Part shown: positions 33,079 through 44,689 of the stretch, one piece after another
Position numbering within the stretch: position 1 is the first letter of the stretch
Layout of the letters: each line of letters opens with the position of its first letter
NCBI RefSeq assembly: GCF_949987515.2
Contig: NC_082684.1
Coordinates: 44,730,006-44,794,005, forward strand
From: Delphinus delphis
Taxonomy: Eukaryota; Chordata; Mammalia; Artiodactyla; Delphinidae
Direction: 5' to 3'
DNA length: 64,000 bases
Notes under the pieces: generated by a model
What the model was told of the DNA's origin: nothing
Database searches by the model: none
The model's input: the letters and a program-made list of their open reading frames with translations, nothing else
Program-made: the position numbers and the translations under genes

Positions 33079-33522
33079 CTTAGTCCGCTCAGGCTGCTAT
33101 AACAATATGCCATAGACTGGGTGGCTTAAACAACAGGAATTTATCTGTCATGGTTCTGGAGGCTGGGAAGTCCAAGATCAAGGTGGCAGACAATTGAGTT
33201 CCAACAGTGAGGGCTCTTTTCTGGCTTTTAGATAGCTACCAGCTTACTGTGTCCTCACATGGGAGGGAGGGAGGGAAGGAAAGAGAGAGAGGAAGAGGGA
33301 AGGAAGGAGGCTGGGAGGGAAAGGGGGAGAGAGAGAGAGTTTGTTTCTGGTGTCTCTTCTTATAAGGACACTAATCCCATCATGAGAGGCCCCACCCTCA
33401 TGACCTCATCTAACCCTAATTACCTCCCAAAGGCCCTATTTCCAAATACCTTCACATTGTAGGTTAGGGTTTCAACATAGAATTTGGGGTGGGGGGAGAC
33501 ATAATTCAGTCCACAGCAATAG
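33079..33522 (-). mobile_element. MLT1-type (MaLR) LTR
   Basis: On the plus strand it opens 'ctgtcttagtccgctcaggc' and runs through 'gactgggtggcttaaacaac', 'agtccaagatcaaggtggca', 'cttataaggacactaatccc' and 'cctcatgacctcatctaacc' to 'attcagtccacagcaatag'. This is the reverse complement of an MLT1 LTR. A GGGA-rich tract interrupts it. Confidence 0.9.
33258..33340. repeat. Purine-rich (GGGA/GGAA)n tract
   Basis: About 80 bases are nearly all A and G on the plus strand. It expanded from the 'gagagag' region of the MLT1 LTR. Confidence 0.9.
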
Positions 33523-33524
33523 CT

Positions 33525-34120
33525 ATTACCCAAATAGATTCTTCAATATGTGAGGGAGCTCCATGAGAGCAGTGTCTCTATTGCTAAAAGTGAGATGTGG
33601 ATTGTAATGGAAATGGGTGAGTGTTGAACTGGGAGGGCATTGTGAATAACGTAGGAAGGAGAGAGGTTGGGGTGTATCACTTTGAGAACTTATTCCTGTG
33701 ACCTGGCCTTCAGACTTCACATTATCCACTCCATGATAAACACCCATCCAGAAGTCAGTCACATTGTCTAAGATTTGGCAAGACAAACACTACACTTCCC
33801 TGATGACCCCAGTGAGACCATGCTAGTGGTAGTTATTTTACAACCACATCAGAAAAATGAAACATAGTTTACACTACAATTGCAAAGATGATTAAGATAA
33901 TATATTTTCACTTGGAATGATACAGTGAAAGAAGAAGCATTTTTATTTTATAAATTGTGGGTCTTTTTTTTATGTGCAGAAGATACTCTTCAGAAGATAA
34001 CTTTAGTTTTAAAACAATAATACTTGATATACTAAATTACAAATTAAAAAACCTAGCTCTTCCATAAGCTTTTAGGTTTGACTTAAAATTTTTATTATTC
34101 TATTTATTAGCCTAACAAAT
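33525..34120. other. Unassigned sequence
   Basis: No feature was recognised. Confidence 0.4.
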
Positions 34121-34135
34121 TTAACAATTACTTTT

Positions 34136-34325
34136 TTTTTTTTTTTGCGGTACACGGTTGGCCTCTCCCGTTGTGGCGCACAGGCTCCGGACGCGCAGGC
34201 TCAGCGGCCATGGCTCACGGGCCCAGCCGCTCCGTGGCATGTGGGGTCCTCCTGGACCGGGGCATGAACCCGTGTCCCCTGCATTAGCAGGTGGACTCTC
34301 AACCACTGCGCCACCAGGGAAGCCC
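34136..34325 (-). mobile_element. CHR-type SINE (young) with 3' body deletion
   Basis: The T run is followed by 'gcggtacacggttggcctct', skipping the usual 'gggcctctcactgttgt'. The rest is normal. The target duplication 'taacaattactttt' is perfect at 34122-34135 and 34326-34339. Confidence 0.95.
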
Positions 34326-34339
34326 TAACAATTACTTTT

Positions 34340-36999
34340 TAAACTGGCCTTTGAATACACTTGTTTAATTTAATTAATAAATTTAAATACCTTAAAATAA
34401 TTTCAATTACATTTACTAATTAATGTACTTGAATCCGTTTTAAAATCTTTTGTTTGATAGACCAACCTTCTCAAATACTCAACTTGTTCTTATAATTCCA
34501 ATAATTGAAATTTGTATATGGTGATTCTTAAGCTCTCTTAGACAATCCAGTAATATTTATAACCTTAGTTAGATTTCAACTTAAAATCACAAGTCTAAAT
34601 CAATTACTGGCTCATACATCTTAATACTGGAATTACAAGGCTGATCAGTTACTCTAACAGGACAGATTCTCTTAAATAGTACAAGTAGTATTATATACCA
34701 AATATGCAGATTTCTTTCCACTCAAACATATTGAAACTACAAGTTTGAGCCTCTTAACACTTCTACATTTCATTCTGAAAGATTTGAATTATCCCAAGCC
34801 ATGTTAAGGATTGAGGTCGCTTAATGACCAGTTTCCCAGTAGGGCCAAGGCTGGATTCTTGTCAGCAATCCTGATAGAATATGCTGCTGCTTCTTCATAG
34901 TCATTATATTTAAACCCCCACTGCCAAATGGGTGATCCCAGATAGACCTGTGCCCTGAGTTCGAGTTTTGTCTTACCTAATTCTTCTGTAATCCGAGTCT
35001 GAACACCTCCAAATGAAATCACTAGATTACATTTGACATATTTTTGGCTCTTTATTGTATGTAAATTTCTCTTCTCCCTAATTCTAAAGATCTTTGAACT
35101 TCCCAGAAGTGTGCATTCTTTCCATATACTTTTAATCTCTTATGACCATACAACTTTTTCAGATATAAAATAATACCCAATTCGATTGCGGAGATTTCTC
35201 ACGGCTTTGAGTATTTTGGTCACAACTTTCAAGGTCATTTTAATGACACAGGTGTTTTTCAGAAAGACAAAGTCTAAATGCGATCAGATTTCTTCATTTC
35301 AAACCACTGATGGCATCTCCCAGATGGTGCGTTTCTCACTGCACAGCAAGATCACAGTATGATTTGAAGTTTTTTGAAGTATTCAAATGTAAATGACAAG
35401 TAATGTTTCCATAGCTTACTTTAAACCTTGTGAGTTGACCGAGAAATGCTGATTCCTCATTAGCAAATTTTGAATACATTTAAATATGGAAATCTTTATA
35501 TGTTTATGTCTTGTCTCCTGAAGTAGATTGTAAGCTCCTTAAGGGATAACACCCAGTCTTACATTTATTAGCTGGAGAACAGTAATTGGCTAGATAATGA
35601 AGACTAGTTATTTGATCAGGACTTGGACTCTTGCCTCATAGCAAAGAAGGGATATTTTTGTTCTTTAAATCAGATGCTCAGTCCTGTGGCAAGAAAATAA
35701 ATTCTGGGGACAAAGACACTGCTTAACTTGTAACATTTATTTAGAATCCTTAAATCCAGGACCAAGTACATATTCTCAGGGGACATTGCACTCTCTCTAA
35801 AAAGTCATTGACTTTATGTAAAAGACAATCTTTTAAAAATGTAATATAATCATATTCTGGACCATCTGGATGACAAATATAATGGAGTCCTGCCATGTAA
35901 TTTCAGCACCAAGTCTGTGATTGTAGTATTATTGGAGTCCAGTAGTACTTTCACAGTTTCAGACTAATGAGTGGAGAACACCACAAACTCAATCTGTAAA
36001 ATCACATATTAGGTTTTTACAACTGCATCAGAAAAATGAAGGAGAATATATATTGCCGTTAAAGATCATTATGATAACAATTACTCCAGGAAGTAATGCT
36101 TTGACCAATAAGTAATAAGGATCAAATGATGTCAACATATTCAGTTTGAAAAACACTTCCCAGGAATTCAGATAGTTGCATTGGCATGCCCAACTCAACA
36201 GAACAAGGGAGGGGCAGACAGCACTGTAGTCATGTTGTAAGTGGTAGTTCAATTTCAGGAAAACATTATGTATCTGTCTCATTAATTTAATGTTAATTTG
36301 AATTTTACTGGGTTTGCAATTTGTCTGTAATTAGTGCACAGACTTTGGTTTTATAATTGAATAAGAACTGCAATAGGAGTTCATCACTAGTTTTATGTTC
36401 ATACATGTTTAAGTAATATTATTATAAACATAATTGAAGTCAACATCTGGGCTTCAATGGGGATTTATTTTTTTTCTTTTAGATTGATTTCACAGTACTC
36501 ACATTGAGAAACTTTGGTGCAACATTTATATACTAGTATGATTTCCATTTTCATCACAGAGAACTTAAGTATTTTAAGGGCAATTTGAGTATAATAATTG
36601 ATTAAAAAAGGAGTACATATCCATGTGTATGTGAGTGTATACATGTATACATCTTACCAAAAACTACAAAATGCTTTGAAATCCCAGAAGATAAATTATA
36701 TTTACATATGTACGATTACAATAAAAATCATTATAACATTGCATCAGGAGATCTGAAAATAAAGCACAGCATGGCTAATCCTGACCCAGGACTATAAGTC
36801 TATGCAGTGAGGTATGTTAATTCCTCTCATGGAGTAGAGTTATGTTAACCCATTAGGACACCCTGTTGCTTGTTTGCATTTCTCTCTCTGGGATTTTCAT
36901 GCCAAATGCAAGCACCAGAATGGAGAGTTCAGTCTGCTCTGCTGGAGGGATGTAAACAGCACTCCCTAGTTCACCTGTTTATTGTCACTGTGACACCAT
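34340..36999. other. Long unassigned AT-rich sequence
   Basis: About 2.7 kb without a recognised repeat, RNA or exon, apart from a weak L2 3'-like piece near 35525 ('gattgtaagctccttaaggg'). No young transposon has entered it. Confidence 0.45.
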
Positions 37000-37600
37000 C
37001 TGAGTGATGGGGCCCCGGGAGGTGCCTGAACCTGATAATCATTTGATTGGGGAGATGCCTGGGGCCTGGTCTTTAAAAACAAACCCCAAAAAAGCGTTTT
37101 CAATCTGATTCTCTTAACCTGGGGTTCTTACTCTGGGTAGGACCCTGGGAACTGGGGGGAAAAAAAAGAAGGGGAAAAAACCTCCCCATACAGAGAAGAG
37201 CAAATTGAAAGTCACAGAGGGGTGTGCCTCAAGGCAGTGTGTAAATCCACTTCCTTTGTCATAACAAGGACAAATCCTATCTTTGAAGTTTCTCCTTCCT
37301 GTTACAAGGAGAATGTCTTTTGTTTAATCCATTTTAGCCCTTAATACCTGACCGGGATCAATCCCATTGGCTAGATTACACAGCATTCACACTGATTTTA
37401 AACTGGCCTGGGGTGGGGGTCGGCGGACAGTGGGTGCCAGGTACTGCCTCATTGGTGTGAGAATCTCAAAAACAATCAACATCTCTGTCCAGATCACCTT
37501 GATTTTGACCAACAAGCCGTCCTTTTACACTTAAATGCATAATCATAATGACCATTGTTAAACAGATTTTGGTGTGTTCTATAAATGGTATATTTTCAGT
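37000..37600. promoter_or_regulatory. Candidate conserved non-coding element
   Basis: Non-repetitive sequence with motif-like words ('gaacctgataatcatttgat', 'gaccgggatcaatccc', 'aaatgcataatcataatg') and retained CpGs ('ggtcggcggacag'). No coding frame stands out. The call is weak and rests on composition. Confidence 0.22.
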
Positions 37601-37980
37601 GGTCCTTTAAAAACATTCTTATTCACTCATTCACAGTGGCATAGGAGACTGTGAGGTTCATCACATAGAACAAAATGCCTTCAATTAGAATTCAAGGGCC
37701 ACCTTCTTCCCCAGTCCCCATATCAACTGTGGGTGCCAGTTTGAGCAATAGGGGACATTGAGCTTCTCAGTCCCTAGCCTCAATGTCATATCTCTTACAC
37801 AGGGATCTGATTATTGAGTAAGAAAAAGAAAATAAGAAAGAAAGTCTTTTAATAAAATGCAGTCCTATTTTTTTCAATCTCTAAGAAAGCTTTCAGCGCC
37901 TTTTCTTACAAGAATTCTCAAACCCAGTGACAAGCAAAGGTGAGGAGCCTTCAGAGCAGACTTCAAAAAGGGCCATTTAC

Positions 37981-38162
37981 GGGCTTCCCTGGTGGCGCAG
38001 TGGTTGAGAGTCCGCCTGTCGATGCAGGGGACACGGGTTCGTGCCCCGGTTCGGGAAGATCCCACGTGCCGCGGAGCGGCTGGGCCTGTGAACCGTGGCC
38101 GCTGAGCCTGCGCGTCCGGAGCCTGTGCTCTGCAACGGGAGAGGCCCGCGTACCGCAAAAAA
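37981..38162 (+). mobile_element. CHR-type SINE (young) with 16-bp deletion
   Basis: The body reads 'aacgggagaggcccgcgtac', so one of two direct 'gagaggcc' repeats and the bases between them are lost. The A tail is short (10). Target duplications 'aagggccatttac' and 'aagggccatttgc' flank it with one difference. Confidence 0.95.
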
Positions 38163-38179
38163 AAAAGGGCCATTTGCTA

Positions 38180-39010
38180 ATTAGGTATTTTTCTAGGCAC
38201 GTGGCTATTAACTGGTTCTTAACCAATACACATTGTCTCTCAAATCACTTCAGGTTGCCTGAGTGCTGAGAAACTATCCCAGAAAACCAACCAGCAGAGC
38301 GGGGAGGAAGGAAGGTGGAGCAGGCTGCATTACCAGTGGGACTTTCACTTACTCTCTTATCCAGAAGGAGACCAAAACTTCACAACTACTTCTCACCACC
38401 CTGTTGTGTCTTTGAAAAACTTAATCACATAGGAATGACTAGAAAATAGCACAGTCAGTGGGGACAGGGAATGCACATTTGATGCTTGCGTCAAAGGCAA
38501 GACAGATTGGCTCCTGGTTTCTTCATTTTGGCTGGTTAGGTTTGCTCTGACAGTCACCCCGAGCTTCCCAAGGGCAGAAAACATGCTATTCATCTCTCCA
38601 GCCACAGGTCACTTCACAAGGGCTTGGGACTTCATGAAGTCTCAAAAAGAGGTTTATGGGTAACCAAATGAATTGATTTTGAGAGTACACTGTGTGCCCC
38701 CCTCCAGAAGAAGGTGAAAATATCATTTGTCACCATATCAAGGAACAAATGTGAAACATGCTAGTATTTTTTTTTCTCTCTTTAATAGTCAGGAGAGAGA
38801 AGTACTGTTTGAGAACTGAAATTGTTTATTGGATGTCACGTTAATTCATTTATTCTTGTGATGCTTTTTTCATCTCCATCCTTCACACTGGCAACTGGAA
38901 TGCACTTTTGCTTGCACAAGGTAGGAAAAACTGACAAAGTAGAGCACCTTGAGTTACATGGATTAGATTTTAAAGTTTCTAATTTATCAATTTAGCTTAA
39001 TATAAAAATG
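38180..39010. other. Unassigned sequence
   Basis: No repeat or gene was recognised between the SINE and the L1 fragment. Confidence 0.4.
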
Positions 39011-39014
39011 ATTG

Positions 39015-39190
39015 GGGGTACAGAAATTGACAAGCTGATCCCCAAATTCACATGGAAACGCAAAGTACCCAGAAGAGCCAACACAGTCTTGAAAAGGAAG
39101 AACAAAGTTAGAAGACTCACACTTCCTGATTCCAAAACGTATCACTAAGCTGCAGTAATCAAGACCGCAAGGTGCTGGCATGTAGGAGAC
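39015..39190 (+). mobile_element. L1 ORF2 fragment
   Basis: 'cccaaattcacatggaaacg', 'cagtcttgaaaaggaagaac' and 'taagctgcagtaatcaagac' follow L1 ORF2 coding sequence. Frames are broken and no reverse transcriptase could be made. Confidence 0.8.
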
Positions 39191-39191
39191 A

Positions 39192-39540
39192 TTTAGATGG
39201 TGATGGTCAGTTTCAGGTGTCCGTTTTGCTGAGCTACAGTCTCTTGTCATTTGATCAAACTCTAATCTAGGCGCTGCTGTGGAGGTATTTTGTAAATGTG
39301 ACTAAAGTCTATAATCAGTTTACTTTAAGGAAGATTATCCCAGATAATCTGGGTGGGCCTGATTCAATCAGTTGAAAGTCCTCAAGAGCAGAGCTGAGGC
39401 TTCCCTGAAGAAGAAATTCTGCCTGTGGATAGCAGCTTCAGCCTGTGCCTGAGATGTTCAGCCTGCCCTTCCTCACCGCCTGCCCTATGGATTTCAGATT
39501 GCCACAGTTGCAAAGTCAGTTCTTTACAATAAATTCCTCT
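39192..39540 (+). mobile_element. MLT2-type (ERVL) LTR
   Basis: 'gatggtgatggtcagtttca', 'gatcaaactctaatctaggc', 'gggcctgattcaatcagttg', 'gaagaaattctgcctgtgga' and 'tatggatttcagattgccac' fall in MLT2 order. The end has dissolved into TCTC and TATG simple repeat. Confidence 0.75.
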
Positions 39541-39640
39541 TTCTCTCTCTCTCTCTGTATGTATGTATGTGTAGGTGTATATATATACAGATGTGTGTAT
39601 ATACGTCTCTCTACGTATGTATATGTGTGTGTGCAAATAT
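39541..39640. repeat. TC/TATG compound microsatellite
   Basis: TC units give way to 'tatgtatgtatgtg', then mixed TA, TG and TACG units. It occupies the spot where MLT2 LTRs usually have 'tctctctatatata'. Confidence 0.85.
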
Positions 39641-39858
39641 GTAAATAAAGGCGTACCTTATTTTACTGGGCTTTGCTTTACTGCACTTCACAGATACTGC
39701 TTTTTTTTACAAATTGAAGTTTTGTGGCAACCCTATGTTGAGCAAGTCTACTGACACCATTTTCCCAATGGCATTTACTCATTTTGTGTCACTGTGTCAC
39801 ATTTTGGTAATTCTTGCAATATTTCAAACTTTTTCATTAATTTCATATTTGTTATGGT

Positions 39859-40594
39859 TGTTAGTGAACTGAACTTGGGTCCACTCACCTGCCCTAGAGC
39901 AAAGCCAATCTACTGACACTGGATGGTGGTGAAGGAACGTACAATGTTTATTGCAGGGCACCAAGCAACGAGAATGGGCAGCTCATACTGAAAAGATCCA
40001 AACTCCCTGATGGCTTTCAGGGAAGGGGTTTCGAAGGCAGTATTTGGGGTGAGGGTTGAAGCTCATGGAGTTTCTTCTGACTGCTTGGTGAAGTTTCAGG
40101 AATCTTAATCATCAACCTTCTGGTTCAAGCCAGTCTGGGGTTTATGTTTTTGTGGGCAGCGTGTACTCACCATCCTCCACCTAGGTGGTGGTCTTAGTTT
40201 CTGCAGAACAACTCAAAGATATGCATCAGATTGTGATGTATATCCCTTGAGGAGAACTAGGACTCTGTTTTATTGCTGAACTATTTGCTTTCCTTTTGTT
40301 TCTGCATTCCCTCACTTCCCTAATGAGTAATGGCTTGAGTCTGCTCTTTGGAACTCAGGGAAGGCCTAGGAGACTAAAGCCTTTTTCTACAAACAAGAAA
40401 TGGGATACAGGGAGGAGCTTCTGTACCTGGGAGAGCCCTGCAGGGTCCTGCTCTGTTTCAAATCCCCCCTTTTCTTTGATACTCCCCAATTCTGAGGGGA
40501 ACAGGGGTGGGACAAGAAAGGGGATAAAGTTTTAGATAGAGAAGTTAATCATAAACTCGGCAGGGAAACTCAGTTTTAGGGGGATTCCGTTTCA
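39859..40594 (-). mobile_element. Solo LTR of a class I-like endogenous retrovirus
   Basis: The 736-bp block begins TG ('tgttagtgaactg') and ends CA ('ttccgtttca'). It is flanked by the 4-bp duplication 'tggt' at 39855-39858 and 40595-40598, and splits Tigger1 precisely. On the minus strand an AATAAA signal lies at 39953-39948, about 90 bp before the 3' end, as in an R/U5 layout. No viral genes are present, so it is a recombined solo LTR. A 4-bp duplication suggests class I. Confidence 0.82.
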
Positions 40595-40816
40595 TGGTGA
40601 TTGGTGATTTGTGATCGGTGATCTTTGATGTTACTCTCGTAAGTGTTTTGGGAGCCACAAACCACAACCATGTAAGACATCAAACTTAATTGATAAATGT
40701 TGTGTGTATTCTGACTGCTCTACCAACTGGCTGTTCCCCATCTCTCCCCCATCCTCAGGCCTCCCTATTCCCTAAGACACTACAGTATTGAAATTAGGCC
40801 AGTTAATAACCTTACA

Positions 40817-42251
40817 ATGGCCTCCAGGTGTTCCAGTGAAATGAAGAGTCACATGTGTCTCACTTTAAGTCAAAAGCTAGAAATGATTAAACTTAGTGAG
40901 GAAGGCATGTCGAAAGTGAAGACAGGCTGAAAGCTAGGCCTCTTGCACCAAACAGCCAAGTTGTGAATGCAAAGGAAAAGCTCTTGAAGAAAATTAAAAG
41001 TGCTACTCTGGGGGTCGGGGGAAGATATAAATTAGGAGTTTGGGATTAACAGATACACGCTGCTATCTACAAAACAGATAAACAACAAGGACCTACTGTA
41101 TAGCACAGGGAACTATATTCAATATCTTGTAATAACCTATAATGAAAAAGAATCCGAAAAAGAATATATATATAAAACTGAATCACTTTACTGCACACCT
41201 GAGACTAATACAACATTGTAAATTAACTATACTTCAATTAAAAAATAGTTTTAAATAAAATGCTACTCCAGTGAGCACACAATTGATAAAAAAGTAAAAC
41301 AGGCTTATTGCTGATATGGAGAAAGTTTGAGTGGTCTGCATAGAAGATCAAATCAGCCACAACATTCCCTTAAACCAGAGCAAGACCCTAACTCTCTTCA
41401 GTTCTATGAAGGCTGAGAGAGTTGAGGAAGCTGTAGAAGAAAAGTCTGAAGCTAGCAGAGGTTGGCTCATGAAGTTTGAGGAAAGAAGCCTTCTCCATAA
41501 CATAGAAGTGCAAGGTGAAGCAGCAAGTGCTCATGTAGAAGCTGCAGCAAGTTATCCAGAAGATCCGGCTAAGATCATTAATGAAGGTGGCTACACTAAC
41601 AACAGATTTTCAATACAGACCAAACAACATTCTACTGGAAGAAGATGCCATCTAGAACTTTCATAGCTAGAGAGGAGAAGTCAATGCCTGGCTTCTAAAA
41701 CTTCAAAGGACAGGCTGACTCTCTTGTTAGGGGCTAACGCAGCTGGCAACTTTAAGTTGAGCTCTCATTTACCATCCTGAAAATCCTAGGACCCTTAAGA
41801 ATTATACTATATCTACTCTGCTTGTGCTCTATAAATGGAACAACAAAGCCTAGATGACAGCATATCTGTTTGTAACATGGTTTACTGACTATTTTAAGCC
41901 CACTGTTGAGATCTACCGCTCAGAAAAAAAGATTCTTTTCAAAATATTACTGCTCATTGACAATACGCCTGGCCTTCCACGAGCTCTGATGGAGATATAC
42001 AAAGAGATTCATGTTTTTTCATGCCTGCTAACACAACATCCATTCTGCAGCCCATGGATCAAAGAGTAATTTCTACTTTCAAGTCTTCTAATTTAAGAAA
42101 TACATTTCATAAGACTATAAATGCCATACGTAATGATTCCTCTGATGGATCTGGACAAAGTAAATGGAAAACCTTCTGGAAGGGAGTTACCATTCTAAAT
42201 GCCATTAAGAACATTTGTGATTCATGGAAGAGGTCAAAATATCAGTATTAA
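40817..42251 (+). pseudogene. Tigger1 transposase remnant
   Basis: The start codon context 'acaatggcctccagg' at 40817 fits the Tigger1 frame. The frame survives only in pieces: 41331-41666 (with '[20 protein letters not shown]'), 41854-42069 (with '[20 protein letters not shown]', the DDE catalytic-domain region, including the 'LLIDN' block that normally carries an acidic residue) and 42021-42251 ('[18 protein letters not shown]'). Stops and frameshifts separate them, and an L1 tail is inserted at 41.0-41.26 kb. The C-terminal part is gone. It cannot encode a working transposase. Confidence 0.92.
41010..41262 (+). mobile_element. L1 3' end inserted in Tigger1
   Basis: 'gggattaacagatacacgct', 'aacaacaaggacctactgta', 'tagcacagggaactatattc' and 'aaattaactatacttcaatt' form the 3' end of a cetartiodactyl L1 with an A-rich tail. 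Tigger1 flanks 'aaaagtgctact' and 'aaaatgctact' are the target duplication with one indel. Confidence 0.92.
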
Positions 42252-42292
42252 CAGGAGTTTAGAAAAAGTTGATTCCAACTCTCACGGATGAC

Positions 42293-43850
42293 ATTATTCA
42301 AAAGAATGACATTGTACCCTTACCTCATAACCTTTGGAAAAATTATCTCAAAATAGATCAAAGACCTAAATGTAAGGGCTAAAACTACAAAATTCATAGA
42401 AACGTAGGTGTGCATTTTGTGATCTTGCATTAAGCAATGGATTCTTAGATATGACACCAAGAACACAAGCAACAACAACAAAAATAGACAAACTGGCCTT
42501 CATCAAAATTAAAAATTTTGGGGACTTCCCTCGTGGCACAGTGTTTAAGAATCCGCCTGCCAATGCAGGGGACACGGGTTCGAACCCTGATCCGGGAAGA
42601 TCCCACATGCCACAGAACAAATAAGCCCGCGTGCCACAACTACTGAGCATGCATGCCACAACTACTGAAGCCTGTGTGCCTAGAGCCCGTGCTCTGCAAC
42701 AGAGAAACCACCACAATGAGAAGCCCACGCACCACAATGAAGAGTAGCCCCCACTCGCCACACTAGAGAAAGCCCACACACAGCAACAAAGACCAAATGC
42801 AGCCATAAATAAATAAGTAAATAAATAAATAATTTAAAAGTTTGTATTTCAAAGGACATTAGGAAGAAAGTGAAAAGATAACCCATAGAATGGGAGGGAA
42901 AATTTGCAAATCATATATCTGATAAAGGTCTAGTATCCGGAATATATAAAGAATGATTGCAACTCAACAACAAAGACAAATGGCCCAATTAAAAAATGGG
43001 CAAATGATTTGAATAGACATGTCTCCAAAAAAAAAAAAATTCAAGTGGATATGAGACACATGAAAAGGTACTCAATATTATTAGTCTTTAGGAAAATGCA
43101 AGTCAATGAAATACCACTTCATACTATTAGAATGGCTAAAATTAAAAAAACAGACAAAAATAAGTGTTGATAAGGATGTGGAGAAATTGGAACCCTTAGA
43201 CATTGCTGGTGAAAATGTAACAGCCACTTTGAAAACAGTTAGCAGTTCTTCAAAAGTTTAAACATAAAGTTAGCACGCAATCCAGCAGTTCCACCCCTAG
43301 GCATATACCCAAGAGAAATGAAAACATATGACCACATAAAAACTTGCACACAAATGTTCATAGTAGTGTTATTCATAATCATCCAAAAGTGGAAGCAACA
43401 CAAATAGTTATCAAATGATGAATGGATAAACAAAATGTGGCATATCTCTATAATGAATATAGTTTATTCAGCCATAAAAGGGAATGAAATACTGAAACAT
43501 GCTACAACATGAATGAACCTTAAAATGATTATGCCAAGTGAAGAAGCCAGACACCAAGGTCACATATTATGGGATTCCATTGATATGAACTACCTAGGAT
43601 AGGTAAATCCATAGGAATAGGAAGGAGATTAGTGCTTTCCAGTGACTGGGTGAGGGATGGGTGAGAGTACGGAAGTGACAGCTAATGTAGATGGGGATTT
43701 CTTTTTGCAGTGAAGAGAATATTCTGGAGTTAGACTATGACAATGGTTGCACAACTCAGAACATACCAAAATCCACTGGATGGTATACTTTAAAGGGCAA
43801 ATTTTATGGTATGTGAATTATATCTCAATGAAAGAATGAATGAGGGATAA
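42293..43850 (+). mobile_element. Old L1 3' region, split by a SINE
   Basis: The left part (to 42520) reads 'aagacctaaatgtaagggct' and 'tggccttcatcaaaattaaa', ORF2 end. The right part continues with 'aaatttgcaaatcatatatc', 'tggcccaattaaaaaatggg', 'cagcagttccacccctaggc' and 'acttgcacacaaatgttcat', and ends near 'tatatctcaatgaaag'. Frames are decayed. It joins the broken edge of Tigger1 directly. Confidence 0.9.
42521..42830 (+). mobile_element. CHR-type SINE, long subfamily, inside L1
   Basis: The head 'gggacttccctcgtggcaca' and body with 'gtgccacaactactgag' repeats match the long form, ending in an (AAAT)n tail. Flanks 'aattaaaaattttg' (42507-42520) and 'aatttaaaagtttg' (42831-42844) are a decayed target duplication. 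Confidence 0.92.
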
Positions 43851-43854
43851 TTAT

Positions 43855-44175
43855 AAATTCTTTGATACTTATATAGAATACATATGACCTTACTATAAGT
43901 AAGTCTTCATGCTTACATAATATCGATATGTAAAACACACAGCCATTCCTATGGAGATATTCTGTGACATTTCCTTGAAACTGGGACTATAATTATCACC
44001 AGGTTTGTTTTTTTTCTAATATAGAGGTGTCTACATACATAAATGATATGGAGCTAAGAAATTTCTCAGCTTCATTGTGTGATACAGAACTTTTTGGCTC
44101 TAGGGCAGTGAAATAATCTGCAAATGAGAGAACTTTGACCTGACAAAAGTATGTTATTGATGATCCAAGATTCTT
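43855..44175. other. Unassigned AT-rich sequence
   Basis: No feature was recognised. Confidence 0.4.
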
Positions 44176-44179
44176 TCAC

Positions 44180-44420
44180 TAATAATAATAATATTTTGAG
44201 TATCTACCATGTGCTGAGCATTTTACATATGCTATGTCATTTAATACTTAAAATAACCCTCTGAGGCTATTATTCATATTCTATTATATCACATTCTACC
44301 AATAAGCAAACTGAAGATCAATGAGGTTAGCTAACAGGCTAACTCGTATTGCTTTCTAGTAAAATTCGATAATGGCTGAGCCAAGAATCAAAGCTCCGAA
44401 GCTCAGACTCTTTTCCCAGT
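44180..44420 (-). mobile_element. MIR SINE
   Basis: 'gagtatctaccatgtgctga', 'gctatgtcatttaatactta' and 'caataagcaaactgaagatc' follow the reverse complement of MIR, ending near 'gaatcaaagctcc'. Confidence 0.7.
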
Positions 44421-44689
44421 GAAACACTGCCTTCCCAGAGATGGCCCATGTATGAGGGCAATCTCACTCCACCATGTACATTTGGGGAGTAGGCGTAGGT
44501 AAAGGGATGGTACCAGAGTCCAGCAGACAAAGGTAGAAAAGTCATCCAGGATCAGCTTCTCTTTGAGACAGAGCACCTCTTCCTTGAAAGGGGTGCTCTT
44601 TTCTAACTGCAAATAATGAACACTTCTGTATATGCTTTACCCAGAAATGCCATTTCTTAAGGAATTACAGCATGTAGCAAAACGTTTTG

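Larger units (their letters stand above)
39648..42292 (+). mobile_element. Tigger1 DNA transposon, broken and interrupted
   Basis: Starts at 'aggcgtaccttattttactg', the Tigger1 left end. It continues through the 5' non-coding part, is cut by an LTR (39859-40594), resumes, is cut again by an L1 tail (about 41010-41262), and runs to 'ctctcacggatgac'. There an L1 begins and the right third, with the right terminal repeat, is missing. Such elements moved by cut-and-paste with a pogo-type transposase early in mammals. Confidence 0.92.

Noticed and set aside
39648..42292. Domesticated Tigger-derived gene
   Set aside because: The transposase frame is broken by stops, frameshifts, an LTR and an L1 and lacks its C-terminal part.
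42366..42806. 146-codon minus-strand open frame
   Set aside because: It is antisense to a long-form SINE inserted in an L1; the frame is a by-product of SINE sequence.
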